A DNA stretch of 29,325 nucleotides from IMG/VR virus record IMGVR_UViG_3300008107_000271, positions 1 to 29,325 of that record; one strand, written 5' to 3'. The stretch comes from a virus. The notes under the pieces are model-generated. The model was not told the DNA's origin. It did no database searches and saw nothing but the letters and a program-made list of their open reading frames with translations. Of the stretch, positions 7,570-15,550 are shown piece by piece. The stretch's first letter is position 1, and every line of letters begins with the position of its first letter. The position numbers and the translations under genes were made by a program.

Positions 7570-9099
7570 ATGGCGTTAGTGGCAAAACAGGACAGTAACA
7601 ATACAGGCCTCCGGATTGCGGTAGAGCAATCAATTGGCGTCCTCCCAGGTAGCCCAGTGTGGGTTCCTTACGAACCCAACGATTACACTGATTTTGGTGG
7701 CCAGCTATCGCTAACTGCTAGGAACCCTATCAACGCTTCTCGTCAACGTAAAAAAGGCGTCATTACTGATCTTGATGCAACGGGTGGTTTCAATACCGAT
7801 TTGACCCAAAGTAACTTGCAAGACATTTTGCAAGGGTTTCTATTTGCTGATACTCGTTTGAACAACACTAACGTCGCCACTACTGCCGTCAACGGTGCTG
7901 GGTTGTACAGCCGTAGCAACACCACTGGCTTCAACGTTGGAAGTTTGGTGCTTTGTGCTGGGTTTACCAACGCTGCTAACAACGGCTTAAAAGTTGCCAC
8001 TACTATATCTGCTGGGGTGAGCGTCACCCTTTCTGGAATTTCGGTTGTTGAAACACCTCCTGCTACCGCCACCATGACTGTTGTTGGTCACCGGGTGCAG
8101 GTCGCTGCGGACGTGCAAGTAAACAACGCTGGTGTGCTTCCTGTGCTGACCTCCACTACTTTGAACTTCACTACCCTTGGCCTTCTCCCGGGGGAAACGA
8201 TCTTCATCGGTGGTGACAACACTGCCAACCAATTTGCAACGGCAGCCAACAACGGCTTTAAACGGGTAAAGTCTGTTGTTGCAAACACAATCACCATTGA
8301 TAAATCTGTTCTCCCAATGGTCACGGACACAGCTGCTGGTAAAACAGTTGACATCTATTATGGTCAGGTGCTGAAAAATGAAACTGGTGCTTTGATCAAA
8401 CGTCGGACGTACCAACTTGAACGGACACTTGGCGCACCAGATGATTCATTCCCCGCACAAATTCAGTCTGAATACATTGTTGGTGCCGTGCCCAATGAAC
8501 TCAACATGAATTTCCAGACTGCTGATAAAGTTGTTTGTGACCTTAATTTTATTGGCACTAACAACGAACAGCGGACTGGTGCGACAGGGGTGAAAACTGG
8601 TACTCGTCCGACTCTTGTTGACTCTGACGCCTTCAACACTTCCTCGGACTTCAGCAAGCTGCGCCTTTCGGTGCTGGCTGCCAACAACCCTGCCCCAACG
8701 GCACTTGTGGCATACATTACTGAATTCACCTTGAATTTCAACAACAATGCAAGCCCGAACAAGGCTGTGTCTGTTCTTGGGGCTTTTGATGTTTCTGTTG
8801 GTACTTTCCAAGTTGGTGGGAGCCTTACTTGCTATTTTGCTGACGTAACCAGCATTGCTGCTGTCCGTAACAACAGCAACGTAACACTTGACTTCGCATT
8901 GGTCAAGAACAACGTAGGTATTGCCGTAGATATCCCATTGATCGCTCTTGGGGATGGCCGCCTTAACATTGCTCAAGATGAAACGATCACTATCCCTCTG
9001 AGCGCAGAGGCAGCGACAGGGGCAAGCTGGGATGTAAACATGGATCATACAGTGATGTTTTGCTTTTATGATTATCTTCCTAATTTGGCCGACGTATAA
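7570..9099 (+). CDS. Major tail tube protein
   Basis: A 509-aa protein, long for a tube subunit (often 200-330 aa). The N-terminus (GLRIAVEQSIGVLPGSPVW, then YTDFGGQL, SRQRKKGVITDLDATGGFNT) and the later TYQLERTLGAPDD, with FTLNFNNNASPNKAVSVLG near residue 390, fit the large phage tail tube family. The extra length lies in two similar beta-rich inserts at about 118-177 and 198-266. Each has a Gly-x-x-x-Ala-Asn-Asn-Gly turn (FTNAANNGLKV; FATAANNGFKRV). GGGAG precedes the ATG. It polymerises into the tube around the tape measure. Confidence 0.8.
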   Translation: MALVAKQDSNNTGLRIAVEQSIGVLPGSPVWVPYEPNDYTDFGGQLSLTARNPINASRQRKKGVITDLDATGGFNTDLTQSNLQDILQGFLFADTRLNNTNVATTAVNGAGLYSRSNTTGFNVGSLVLCAGFTNAANNGLKVATTISAGVSVTLSGISVVETPPATATMTVVGHRVQVAADVQVNNAGVLPVLTSTTLNFTTLGLLPGETIFIGGDNTANQFATAANNGFKRVKSVVANTITIDKSVLPMVTDTAAGKTVDIYYGQVLKNETGALIKRRTYQLERTLGAPDDSFPAQIQSEYIVGAVPNELNMNFQTADKVVCDLNFIGTNNEQRTGATGVKTGTRPTLVDSDAFNTSSDFSKLRLSVLAANNPAPTALVAYITEFTLNFNNNASPNKAVSVLGAFDVSVGTFQVGGSLTCYFADVTSIAAVRNNSNVTLDFALVKNNVGIAVDIPLIALGDGRLNIAQDETITIPLSAEAATGASWDVNMDHTVMFCFYDYLPNLADV

Positions 9100-9101
9100 A
9101 A

Positions 9102-9123
9102 AGTGGGGAGTATTCTCCCCACT
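9102..9123. terminator. Hairpin after the tail tube gene; T-run only on the minus strand
   Basis: AGTGGGGAG (9102-9110), loop TATT, CTCCCCACT (9115-9123) is a perfect 9-bp stem starting 2 nt after the tail tube stop. On the + strand it is followed by AAAATT rather than T's. On the - strand it is followed by TTTTTAT. It therefore looks more like an mRNA-stabilising hairpin, or a minus-strand terminator, than a strong block to late transcription. Confidence 0.5.
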
Positions 9124-9149
9124 AAAATTAACGAACAAAGGAATACAAT

Positions 9150-9578
9150 ATGTCAATGTACGGACAATTTCAAACTGACACAAGTTTGGAAACACAAGGC
9201 ATCATAATTGATTATGGTAGTTTTCGTGTTACGATTGCAAGGGCTGGTGGTGCCAATAAGCGTTTCTCAAAAACTTTAGAATCAAAAACCAAGCCATTCA
9301 AACGCGCAATTCAAACAGACACCATGGACAATGAACGCGGCCTGGAAATTCTGCGAGAAGTTTACGCCGAAGCCATTGTTCTGAACTGGGAAACGAAAAA
9401 AGATAACACCTTTGTGCAAGGTATCGAAGCCCAAGATGGCTCTCTGTTGCCTTTCAGCAAAGAAAATGTTGTTGCTACCTTTAAAAACCTCCCTGATCTT
9501 TTTACGGATATTCAACAACAGGCAGAAAAGTCTGCTCTTTTCCGTAAATTGCTGCAGGAACAAGACTCAAAAAACTAA
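9150..9578 (+). CDS. Tail assembly chaperone, short form (gpG-like)
   Basis: A 142-aa protein located between tail tube and tape measure, the fixed position of lambda G-like tail chaperones. It starts MSMYGQFQTDTSLETQGIII and ends LLQEQDSKN. The middle resembles tail chaperones (ETKKDNTFVQGIEAQDGSLL, then FKNLPDLFTDIQQQAEK). It coats the tape measure during assembly and is absent from the virion. The last codons form a slippery heptamer from which a fraction of ribosomes enter the -1 frame to make the longer product described separately. The ATG has AAAGG upstream. Confidence 0.8.
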   Translation: MSMYGQFQTDTSLETQGIIIDYGSFRVTIARAGGANKRFSKTLESKTKPFKRAIQTDTMDNERGLEILREVYAEAIVLNWETKKDNTFVQGIEAQDGSLLPFSKENVVATFKNLPDLFTDIQQQAEKSALFRKLLQEQDSKN

Positions 9579-9925
9579 GTGAAGTCCTGCTTTACAAACT
9601 AGAGCAGGGCGAAGTTGAAGAACTGATTCTGCAGCAGGTGGCAAAAAATAATGCTCCGCTGCCGGATCGGATTAAAAACGCACCCCAATTAAATTGGGGG
9701 CTTGAATTATACTATGCCGCCTTTTTTGATCTTTCCAGCTGCCGCCCTCTGGGCATGTCGCCCGGGCCAATTCGCTGGATTGATATTCATGACTACGCAG
9801 ATAGACTATCCTTAGATGATGAACAACGAGAGGATTTGCATACGTATGTCCGTGCTATGGACATGACATATCTTTCTTGGTACGAGAAAAAGTCTAAGGA
9901 GAAAAAGCATGCCAAGCCTCGGTGA
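9150..9925 (+). CDS. Tail assembly chaperone, frameshifted long form (gpGT-like)
   Basis: Predicted -1 frameshift product: 142 residues of the G-like protein, then, from a re-read C at 9575, 116 residues ending at 9925, total about 258 aa. The T part reads LSEVLLYKLEQGEVEEL, then QQVAKNNAPLPDRIKNAPQL, then PGPIRWIDIHDYADRL and VRAMDMTYLSWYEKKSKEK. That ending (Trp/Ile..A..L..E..E.....R.MD..YL) is the usual T domain, which contacts the tail tube protein. It lacks a plausible start of its own: a GTG at 9638 has no ribosome-binding site and would cut off part of the domain. The last 17 nt overlap the next gene. Frameshift efficiency cannot be read from sequence. Confidence 0.8.
9569..9610 (+). 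promoter_or_regulatory. -1 programmed ribosomal frameshift signal
   Basis: The heptamer A AAA AAC at 9569-9575 is in the correct phase (TCA AAA AAC TAA in frame 0). It is followed by an 8-nt spacer and a hairpin, GTCCTGCT (9584-9591) / AGCAGGGC (9603-9610), with one G-U pair and an 11-nt loop. An AGGAA at 9556-9560, about 8-9 nt upstream of the heptamer, may act as an internal stimulatory Shine-Dalgarno. All parts of a bacterial -1 frameshift cassette are present at the place where siphoviruses use one. Confidence 0.85.
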
Positions 9926-10340
9926 TTTTTCAAGACGCATCCGGCGGCGCGCAGCCGATATTGAACGGAATGTGAACCGCACGGTGCGCCAAGTTGCCCT
10001 CGTTGCGGATAGGGAACTCGTGCTCGCTACCCCAGTAGATACGGGGCGTGCTCGCTCGAACTGGTTTGTTAACCTAGGAGTGCCCAACAGGTCGGTGTCC
10101 GAACCCTATTTCCCTGGGGAGAAAGGCAGTACCGCCTCTTCCAACAGCCAAGCAGCAATTGATCAAGCAGCTGAAGCTATTTCTAGACGCCAGATAGGAC
10201 AGGACATTTACATTTCCAATAACTTGGACTATATTGGCAGTCTAAACGACGGCTCATCTGCACAGGCTCCAGCGCAATTTGTTGAAGCTGCCGTACAGCG
10301 GGCAGTTAATGTTGTGAAAGGTGCTCAGGTTGTAAGATAA
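9909..10340 (+). CDS. Tail-completion protein, HK97 gp10-like
   Basis: A 143-aa basic protein. Residues 1-35 are Arg-rich and helical (FSRRIRRRAADIERNVN), followed by LATPVDTGRARSNWFVN near residues 40-55. The 'PVDTGR.R..W' motif is the hallmark of the HK97-gp10-like / minor tail completion family. The C-terminus has the usual Asn-Asn-Leu-x-Tyr (ISNNLDYIGSLNDGSSAQA) and FVEAAVQRA segments. The protein joins tail to neck. Its location after the tail chaperones, rather than before the tail terminator, is less common. It overlaps GT by 17 nt and shares TAATG with the tape measure start. Confidence 0.8.
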   Translation: MPSLGDFSRRIRRRAADIERNVNRTVRQVALVADRELVLATPVDTGRARSNWFVNLGVPNRSVSEPYFPGEKGSTASSNSQAAIDQAAEAISRRQIGQDIYISNNLDYIGSLNDGSSAQAPAQFVEAAVQRAVNVVKGAQVVR

Positions 10341-13015
10341 TGGCCACAGAACGCATTGATATTGTTGTTTCTGAATCCGGTACGCGAACTGTTAGGCGTA
10401 ACTTGGAAGGGCTTGGCCAAACGGCTACTGCGACTGAAAAATCTTTCAACTCTTTAAAAGCTGTTTTGGCAAGTGTTGGTGCTGCTTTCGGTGTTCGAGA
10501 AGTTATTCAATTCGCTGATTCTTACACAAATCTTCAAAATAGAATAAAAACAGTAACTCAAAACACTGCCCAGTTAAAAGCTGTTACAAAACAGTTGCTT
10601 GACGTTTCTAACGAAACTCGTCAATCCTTCAGAGGTACTACTGAATTATATGTTAGGCTTGCAACATCTTCAAAAAATTTAGGACTGAGTCAAAAAGAAT
10701 TATTTGACTTTACTACCAGTTTGAATCAAGCAGTTGCTGTTTCTGGTGCGACTTCAAGAGAAGCTGAAAACGCAATTGTTCAATTCAGCCAAGGTATTGC
10801 CGCAGGTGCATTGCGGGGTGATGAACTACGTTCTGTCCTTGAGCAATTGCCTGTTGTGGCAGATGTTATCGCACAAAAGCTAGGTGTTACTCGAGGTGAA
10901 TTGAAGAAGTTAGGTGAATCTGGAGCAATTTCGACGGGTATTATCATTGAGGCATTTAAAGACGCTCGTGAAGAATTAGCCGATAAATTTGGAAAAAGTG
11001 TACCAAAGATTGGAGATGCTTTTACTAAATTAAGTAACAACGCTTTGTTTCTTTTTGGTGAATTTGATAAGGGTATTGGGATAAGCAGAACTCTTTCTGA
11101 AGTAATAAACACCCTGAGTGAAAATTTAGAAACACTTGGAAGGGTTGCAATTGCAACAGGGTTAGCACTTTCCGTTAACTTGACTCAACGAGGCCTCATT
11201 GCCGCTGTAGGTGGCGTTCGGGCATTGAGTGTAGCAATCCGCGCAAACCCTCTGGGCATTCTGGCAACAGCTGTTGTGGCAGTTAGTGCACTCCTTGTTT
11301 CTTTTTCTGATAAGATAAAACTTTCTGGAGAAGGTTTCACGACATTGAAAGATTTCGGTCTTGCCGCCTGGGAACAAATTCGTGAAGGTTTAGGAAGACT
11401 AGGTGAAAACTTTTCAAGGGTTTTTTCCGGTATTGGTGACTTTGCACGATCAATTTTTGGTGATATAAGTTTTTCTTTTCTTGATGTTTTGAAAGGCATT
11501 GCGATTGGCGCCGATAGGCTTACTGGAATTTTTGTTGGTGTTTTAGAAGGTCTTAAAGCCGGATTCATAGGATTGTTTGGACTGCTTGACAGCTTTTTCA
11601 CTAAAATAATCAACGCTGTGATCACCAAGGTTGAGGCTGGTGTAAACGCAGTCATTCGCAGTTTGAACAAAGTTTCTGATTATCTTGGTACTGGAAAAAT
11701 CGATGAAGTCATTCTTGGTAGATTGCAAGGTACTGCCAGCAATACTTCAGAGAATCTTGGCCAACTCGTCAAAGACGGATTTTTAAAAGGTTTTGATGGG
11801 CAAAACTCTGTGCAAAACGCCCTAGAAACTACCTTGAACAGAGCCTCAGATATTGCAAAACAGCGTATTCAAGAGCAAGCCGACCTAGAAAAAAAGTTAA
11901 GGGAAGAACAAGACAAATTCAGTGTTAAACCAGAAGCTGCTCAAACTACTTCTCTTCAACCAACGCAGGGTGGTAATAATGGACCATCGTTTGACCAACT
12001 TCTCGGGCAGTTGCAGCAGGAAGGCCAGCTGTTGCAGTTGAATAACAGAGAACGGGAAGTGCGCTACAATTTATTGAGCCTTGAGTCCCAACTCAATAGG
12101 CAGCTTACCCCAGAGGAGGCTGCTCGTGCGCAGCAGCAGCTGGAAGCTAACCAAGCCTTGGGCGACCAGGCAAGGCTCTACGACGAGATAAATGCACCTC
12201 GTGAAGACTACAAGCAAGGCATAGAGGCTTTAAATGTGCTGTTGGAAGATGGCCGCATAAGCCTTGAGGATTACAACAGCAAGCTGCAAGATATCCGCAT
12301 TTCCTACTTGGAAACAAAAACAGATCTTGAATCCGGCGTTGAACGGGCTTTTGCTAAAGTCGCCAGAGACGCTGGGGACGCTGCTACTCAAATTGAAAGT
12401 GTTATCACCAACGCATTTGGCAAAGCTGAAGACGCTTTTGTTGAATTCGTGAAAACCGGCAAGCTGAGTTTTAAAGGTCTTGTTGACGGCATCATTGAAG
12501 ATTTAACACGCCTTGCATTTAAGCAAGCCCTTGTTAGTGCCGCTGCTTCTGCTTTTGGTAGTAGCGCTGACGCTGTTGGGGGAGGAGGTGGTGGAGGAGG
12601 CGGGGGTGGTGGTTTTGGCGACATCTTTGGCTCTATCTTCGGCAGTAGTGGTGGAGCCTCTTCTGGGAGCGCAGGAGCATTAAAGAGCGCACCTTCCCCA
12701 GGGGGTATTCAGTCCTACCAGTATGCTGATGCAGCTTCCTCCTCTGGGGGTTTTGCCTCGCTCTTCGGATTTGCTAACGGGGGGGAGTTTCAAGTTGGTG
12801 GTACTGGCGGGACGGACAGCCAGCTGGTTGCTTTCCGGGCAAGTCCCAATGAAACTGTGAAGGTAACAAAACCAGGGCAAGAAGGCGGGAGTGGTGGGGA
12901 TACGATCATTATCAACATCAATACTACAGATGCTGATTCTTTTCAGCGCTCTAGTGGGCAAGTAATGAGCCAATTCGCTCAGAACTTGGCTCGGACGAAG
13001 AAGAGGTACACATAA
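10340..13015 (+). CDS. Tape measure protein
   Basis: An 891-aa protein that sets tail length and is ejected during infection. Residues about 60-235 form the conserved tape-measure domain (YTNLQNRIKTVTQN, LYVRLATSSKNLGLSQ, FSQGIAAGALRGDELRSVLE, LGVTRGELKKLGE). Hydrophobic stretches at about 265-320 are likely to insert into membrane. A central coiled region (QQEGQLLQLNNREREVRYN) leads to a lambda gpH-like C-terminal domain near residues 680-740 (VFVEFVKTGKLSFKGLVDGI type pattern). A poly-Gly run follows near residue 750. At the usual ~0.15 nm per residue the tail would be about 130 nm. Codon use becomes more GC-rich after about 11,990. Confidence 0.9.
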   Translation: MATERIDIVVSESGTRTVRRNLEGLGQTATATEKSFNSLKAVLASVGAAFGVREVIQFADSYTNLQNRIKTVTQNTAQLKAVTKQLLDVSNETRQSFRGTTELYVRLATSSKNLGLSQKELFDFTTSLNQAVAVSGATSREAENAIVQFSQGIAAGALRGDELRSVLEQLPVVADVIAQKLGVTRGELKKLGESGAISTGIIIEAFKDAREELADKFGKSVPKIGDAFTKLSNNALFLFGEFDKGIGISRTLSEVINTLSENLETLGRVAIATGLALSVNLTQRGLIAAVGGVRALSVAIRANPLGILATAVVAVSALLVSFSDKIKLSGEGFTTLKDFGLAAWEQIREGLGRLGENFSRVFSGIGDFARSIFGDISFSFLDVLKGIAIGADRLTGIFVGVLEGLKAGFIGLFGLLDSFFTKIINAVITKVEAGVNAVIRSLNKVSDYLGTGKIDEVILGRLQGTASNTSENLGQLVKDGFLKGFDGQNSVQNALETTLNRASDIAKQRIQEQADLEKKLREEQDKFSVKPEAAQTTSLQPTQGGNNGPSFDQLLGQLQQEGQLLQLNNREREVRYNLLSLESQLNRQLTPEEAARAQQQLEANQALGDQARLYDEINAPREDYKQGIEALNVLLEDGRISLEDYNSKLQDIRISYLETKTDLESGVERAFAKVARDAGDAATQIESVITNAFGKAEDAFVEFVKTGKLSFKGLVDGIIEDLTRLAFKQALVSAAASAFGSSADAVGGGGGGGGGGGGFGDIFGSIFGSSGGASSGSAGALKSAPSPGGIQSYQYADAASSSGGFASLFGFANGGEFQVGGTGGTDSQLVAFRASPNETVKVTKPGQEGGSGGDTIIININTTDADSFQRSSGQVMSQFAQNLARTKKRYT

Positions 13016-13016
13016 A

Positions 13017-13616
13017 ATGGCATTTCACGATATTCGCTTTCCCGATGAAATAAGCTATGGGGCATCTGGTGGTCCAGAGTTTCAAACCTCAATTGTAATG
13101 GTTAAGTCAGGGCAAGAAAGCAGGAACCAAAACTGGTCTCAGTCTAGAATCAAATGGGACGTCAGTACGGCTGTTAGGGATCGTTCAGACCTGAACCAAC
13201 TTATTGCGTTTTTCCGCGCTCGGGAAGGCAGGGCGCACGGCTTCAGGTTTAAGGATTGGACGGATTTCACTGGCACCCAACAAAACATTGGGACAGGTAC
13301 TGGTGTACAAACTACCTTCCAACTTACAAAAACCTACAATGATGGATTGATAACAAAAGTAAGGAACATTACCAAGCCAGTAACAGGAACTGTCCGCATC
13401 TATCTTAACGGTGTTGAGCAGTTTTCAGGATTTACTGTTGGGGTTACTACCGGCATTGTTACATTTACAGTTGCGCCGGGTGCTGGTGTTGCTGTAACCG
13501 CGACCTATGAATTTGATATTCCGGCACGCTTCGATACCGACCAATTAAAAGTCAACATACAAGGTTACGAAGCCTTCATCGGTGACGCCATAAACATTGT
13601 GGAGATAAGAGAGTGA
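13017..13616 (+). CDS. Distal tail protein, DUF2460 family
   Basis: A 199-aa protein. The N-terminus (FHDIRFPDEISYGASGGPEF), then NQNWSQSRIKWDVS and IAFFRAREGRAHGFRFKDW, is the DUF2460 signature. In gene transfer agents and lambda-like phages this protein is the distal tail ring linking the tube to the hub. A middle beta segment (TVRIYLNGVEQFSGF) carries the typical insertion, and the end, YEAFIGDAINIVEIRE, fits the family. It starts 1 nt after the tape measure stop and its stop overlaps the next start as GTGA. It begins the DUF2460, DUF2163, NlpC, hub order of GTA-like tail tips. Confidence 0.9.
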   Translation: MAFHDIRFPDEISYGASGGPEFQTSIVMVKSGQESRNQNWSQSRIKWDVSTAVRDRSDLNQLIAFFRAREGRAHGFRFKDWTDFTGTQQNIGTGTGVQTTFQLTKTYNDGLITKVRNITKPVTGTVRIYLNGVEQFSGFTVGVTTGIVTFTVAPGAGVAVTATYEFDIPARFDTDQLKVNIQGYEAFIGDAINIVEIRE

Positions 13617-14476
13617 CCCTAAGCATTCCCTCAGCAATACAAACTGCCCTTGATAGTGGCTTTACTACCTTTTGCACGTTAATTCGGATTGTTCGTACCG
13701 ATACTGTGGAGTTTTGCTTCACTGATCTTGACATTGACGTAGTTTTTGAGACGAAGACGTATAAATCAAAGGGGGGGTTCAACGCCTCTGCGGTCGAGTC
13801 CTCTTCTGGGCTTTCAGTTGATAACCTAGACTTTGATGCCGTCATAGACGATGTTACAATCACGGTAGCTGATTTAAAACAAGGGTTGTTCAATAATGCA
13901 GCCATTGAAGTTTTGTTGGTTGATTATAAAAATTTAGCAACCGGCAATAAAGTGCTACTCAAGACTGGTACTCTTGGGGATGTTACTGTTCGGGACAATG
14001 GCTCTTACTACGCTGAGGTGCGTGGTATGAACAACCGCCTCCAAACAAGGATTGGCCAAGTTTATACCCCACTTTGTAATGCTCGGCAGCTGGGAGATGC
14101 CCGCTGCAAGTTTTCTATGGTTGGTTCAACTTTTGTAACAACAGTTGCTTCGGTTATTGACAATAGGACTTTCACCCACACTACTTCGGTTCAGGCAACA
14201 GATTATTTCAATTTTGGTGTTGTTGATTGGCTTGCTGGTTCAAGCAATAACGGTGCCAGCATGGAGGTTAAATCCTACGTGAACAGCCTTGGTGTTGGCA
14301 CCATCACTTTGCAGCTACCTATGGCAAAAAACATTATCGTTGGTGATTCTTTTAGGGCAAAAAGAGGTTGCGATAGGAAATTCCTTACTTGCAAAAACAC
14401 ATTCAACAATGCAGTTAATTTTCGGGGCTACCCAGACCTCCCTGGGCTAGATGAGATGTTAAAGTCTGGGGCATGA
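13613..14476 (+). CDS. Tail tip protein, DUF2163 / BR0599-like
   Basis: A 287-aa protein starting at GTG 13613, within the GTGA overlap. Visible features are FCFTDLDIDVVFETKTYKSK near residue 35, GFNASAVESSSGLSVDNLDF, and VYTPLCNARQLGDARCKF near residue 155, a Cys-containing stretch. The end has FRAKRGCDRKFLTCKNTFNN and FRGYPDLPG. These four conserved Cys residues and the 'C....F.N..NFRG.P..PG' end are typical of the DUF2163 plus BR0599 C-terminal domains. GTA structural work places the related protein in the baseplate between distal tail protein and hub, where Cys residues may bind a metal. This one has all four. Confidence 0.88.
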   Translation: MTLSIPSAIQTALDSGFTTFCTLIRIVRTDTVEFCFTDLDIDVVFETKTYKSKGGFNASAVESSSGLSVDNLDFDAVIDDVTITVADLKQGLFNNAAIEVLLVDYKNLATGNKVLLKTGTLGDVTVRDNGSYYAEVRGMNNRLQTRIGQVYTPLCNARQLGDARCKFSMVGSTFVTTVASVIDNRTFTHTTSVQATDYFNFGVVDWLAGSSNNGASMEVKSYVNSLGVGTITLQLPMAKNIIVGDSFRAKRGCDRKFLTCKNTFNNAVNFRGYPDLPGLDEMLKSGA

Positions 14477-14477
14477 A

Positions 14478-14924
14478 ATGCAACTTGAACGAGATGAAAT
14501 TGTGCGGGTGGCCAGGAGTTGGATTGATACCCCCTACCACCACCAAGCTGCGCTGAAAGGCGTCGGCTGCGATTGCATTGGGTTGCTCGTAGGGGTTTGG
14601 AAGGAATTGATTGGACAATTACCTGTTGAACCTCCCGTTTATTCCCCTCAATGGCACCTACATCAAAAAGAAAGCCAGTTGATAAAGGTGTTGAAGGAAT
14701 GGTACGGCTTTGTTGAAATAACGGCCACCTACCCTCCTGCCGGCAGCGTCCTTTGCATGGGGCTTGAACGTGGTCCAGCCCACCATGCCGGTATTTCTAC
14801 GGGCAACGGCACCTTTGTTCATTCTTATTCATTATCGAAAAAAGTTGTTGAGGTTACTCTTGACCCATCTTGGAAAAGGCGCGTCCATGCAATCCTAGAA
14901 TATCCTGAGGTGGTCGGTGGCTAG
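14478..14924 (+). CDS. Tail-associated NlpC/P60 peptidase
   Basis: A 148-aa cysteine peptidase domain, expected to cut peptide stems of peptidoglycan at entry. The catalytic Cys is Cys33 in GCDCIGLLVG, His103 (AHHAGI) is the probable catalytic His, and His115 in the TFVHSY segment can be the third polar residue. The N-terminus RDEIVRVARSWIDTPYHHQ is characteristic of the phage NlpC family found in tail tips. The gene follows DUF2163 with a 1-nt gap and overlaps the next gene by 8 nt. All active-site residues are present, so an active enzyme is expected. Confidence 0.9.
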   Translation: MQLERDEIVRVARSWIDTPYHHQAALKGVGCDCIGLLVGVWKELIGQLPVEPPVYSPQWHLHQKESQLIKVLKEWYGFVEITATYPPAGSVLCMGLERGPAHHAGISTGNGTFVHSYSLSKKVVEVTLDPSWKRRVHAILEYPEVVGG

Positions 14925-15549
14925 GCTCGCCCTTGCCGTCGCTGGGGCTGCCATCGGCGCTGCCGTTGGTGGACCAGTTGGTGCGCGCATTGGTTTTATT
15001 GCTGGTTCTTATTTGGGAGGCGTCCTTTTTCCTCCAGATGGACCGCCTGATCAAGTAAATGCTGGACCAAGAATAAGTGACACAAGGGTGCAAACATCGG
15101 CATACGGGCAATATTTACCCGTTGTCTATGGTCGTGTAAGGCTCTCAGGAAACATCATATGGGCAAGCCCAGTAAGGGAGGTTATACAGGAGTCTTCTCA
15201 GGACGTTGGTGGTGGGAAAGGTGGCGGCAGTAGCAGTTCAATCACCTCGAGAACATATCTCTACTACAGGTCTTTTGCGGTGGCACTTTGTATTGGACCA
15301 GCTGTTGCGATCCATAAAATATGGGCAAACACAGAAGTGATCTACGACCTTGCTGCAGGGACATCTGCTTATGAAAATGTTCGTTATCTTGGAACTGAAA
15401 CTCAAGTTGCAGATTCGATCATGGAATCTTTTGAAGGTGTTGGTAATGTACCAGGCTACAGAGGGTTAGTGTATGTTGTGTTTGACGACATGCTTATCTC
15501 AAACTTCAGCAATGCAATACCATCACTCAATTTTGAAGTAGAGGTATAA
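14917..15549 (+). CDS. Tail hub N-terminal domain protein, copy 1
   Basis: A 210-aa protein from GTG 14917. It matches only the first domain of GTA/siphovirus hub proteins: a Gly/Ala-rich hydrophobic start (GAAIGAAVGGPVGARIGF), TSAYGQYLPVVYGRVRLSG, IIWASPVRE, a Gly/Ser loop, YLYYRSFAVALCIGP, and EGVGNVPGYRGLVYVVFDD. In related phages these patterns open a hub of 1000 or more residues. Here the protein stops after about 200. The sequence and the neighbour suggest a split hub rather than a damaged one, because the stop falls at the end of the domain and the next gene begins 1 nt later. Confidence 0.75.
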   Translation: MARLALAVAGAAIGAAVGGPVGARIGFIAGSYLGGVLFPPDGPPDQVNAGPRISDTRVQTSAYGQYLPVVYGRVRLSGNIIWASPVREVIQESSQDVGGGKGGGSSSSITSRTYLYYRSFAVALCIGPAVAIHKIWANTEVIYDLAAGTSAYENVRYLGTETQVADSIMESFEGVGNVPGYRGLVYVVFDDMLISNFSNAIPSLNFEVEV

Positions 15550-15550
15550 G

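Noticed and set aside
8446-9195. A 249-aa open frame on the minus strand opposite the tail tube gene
   Set aside because: It lies wholly opposite a well-supported structural gene, shows no recognisable domain, is Cys/His/Arg-rich in the way shadow frames are, and has no ribosome-binding site or operon context.
9638-9925. Independent gene starting at GTG 9638
   Set aside because: No ribosome-binding site, and the open frame extends upstream to the slippery site with conserved T-type sequence. It is better explained by frameshifting.
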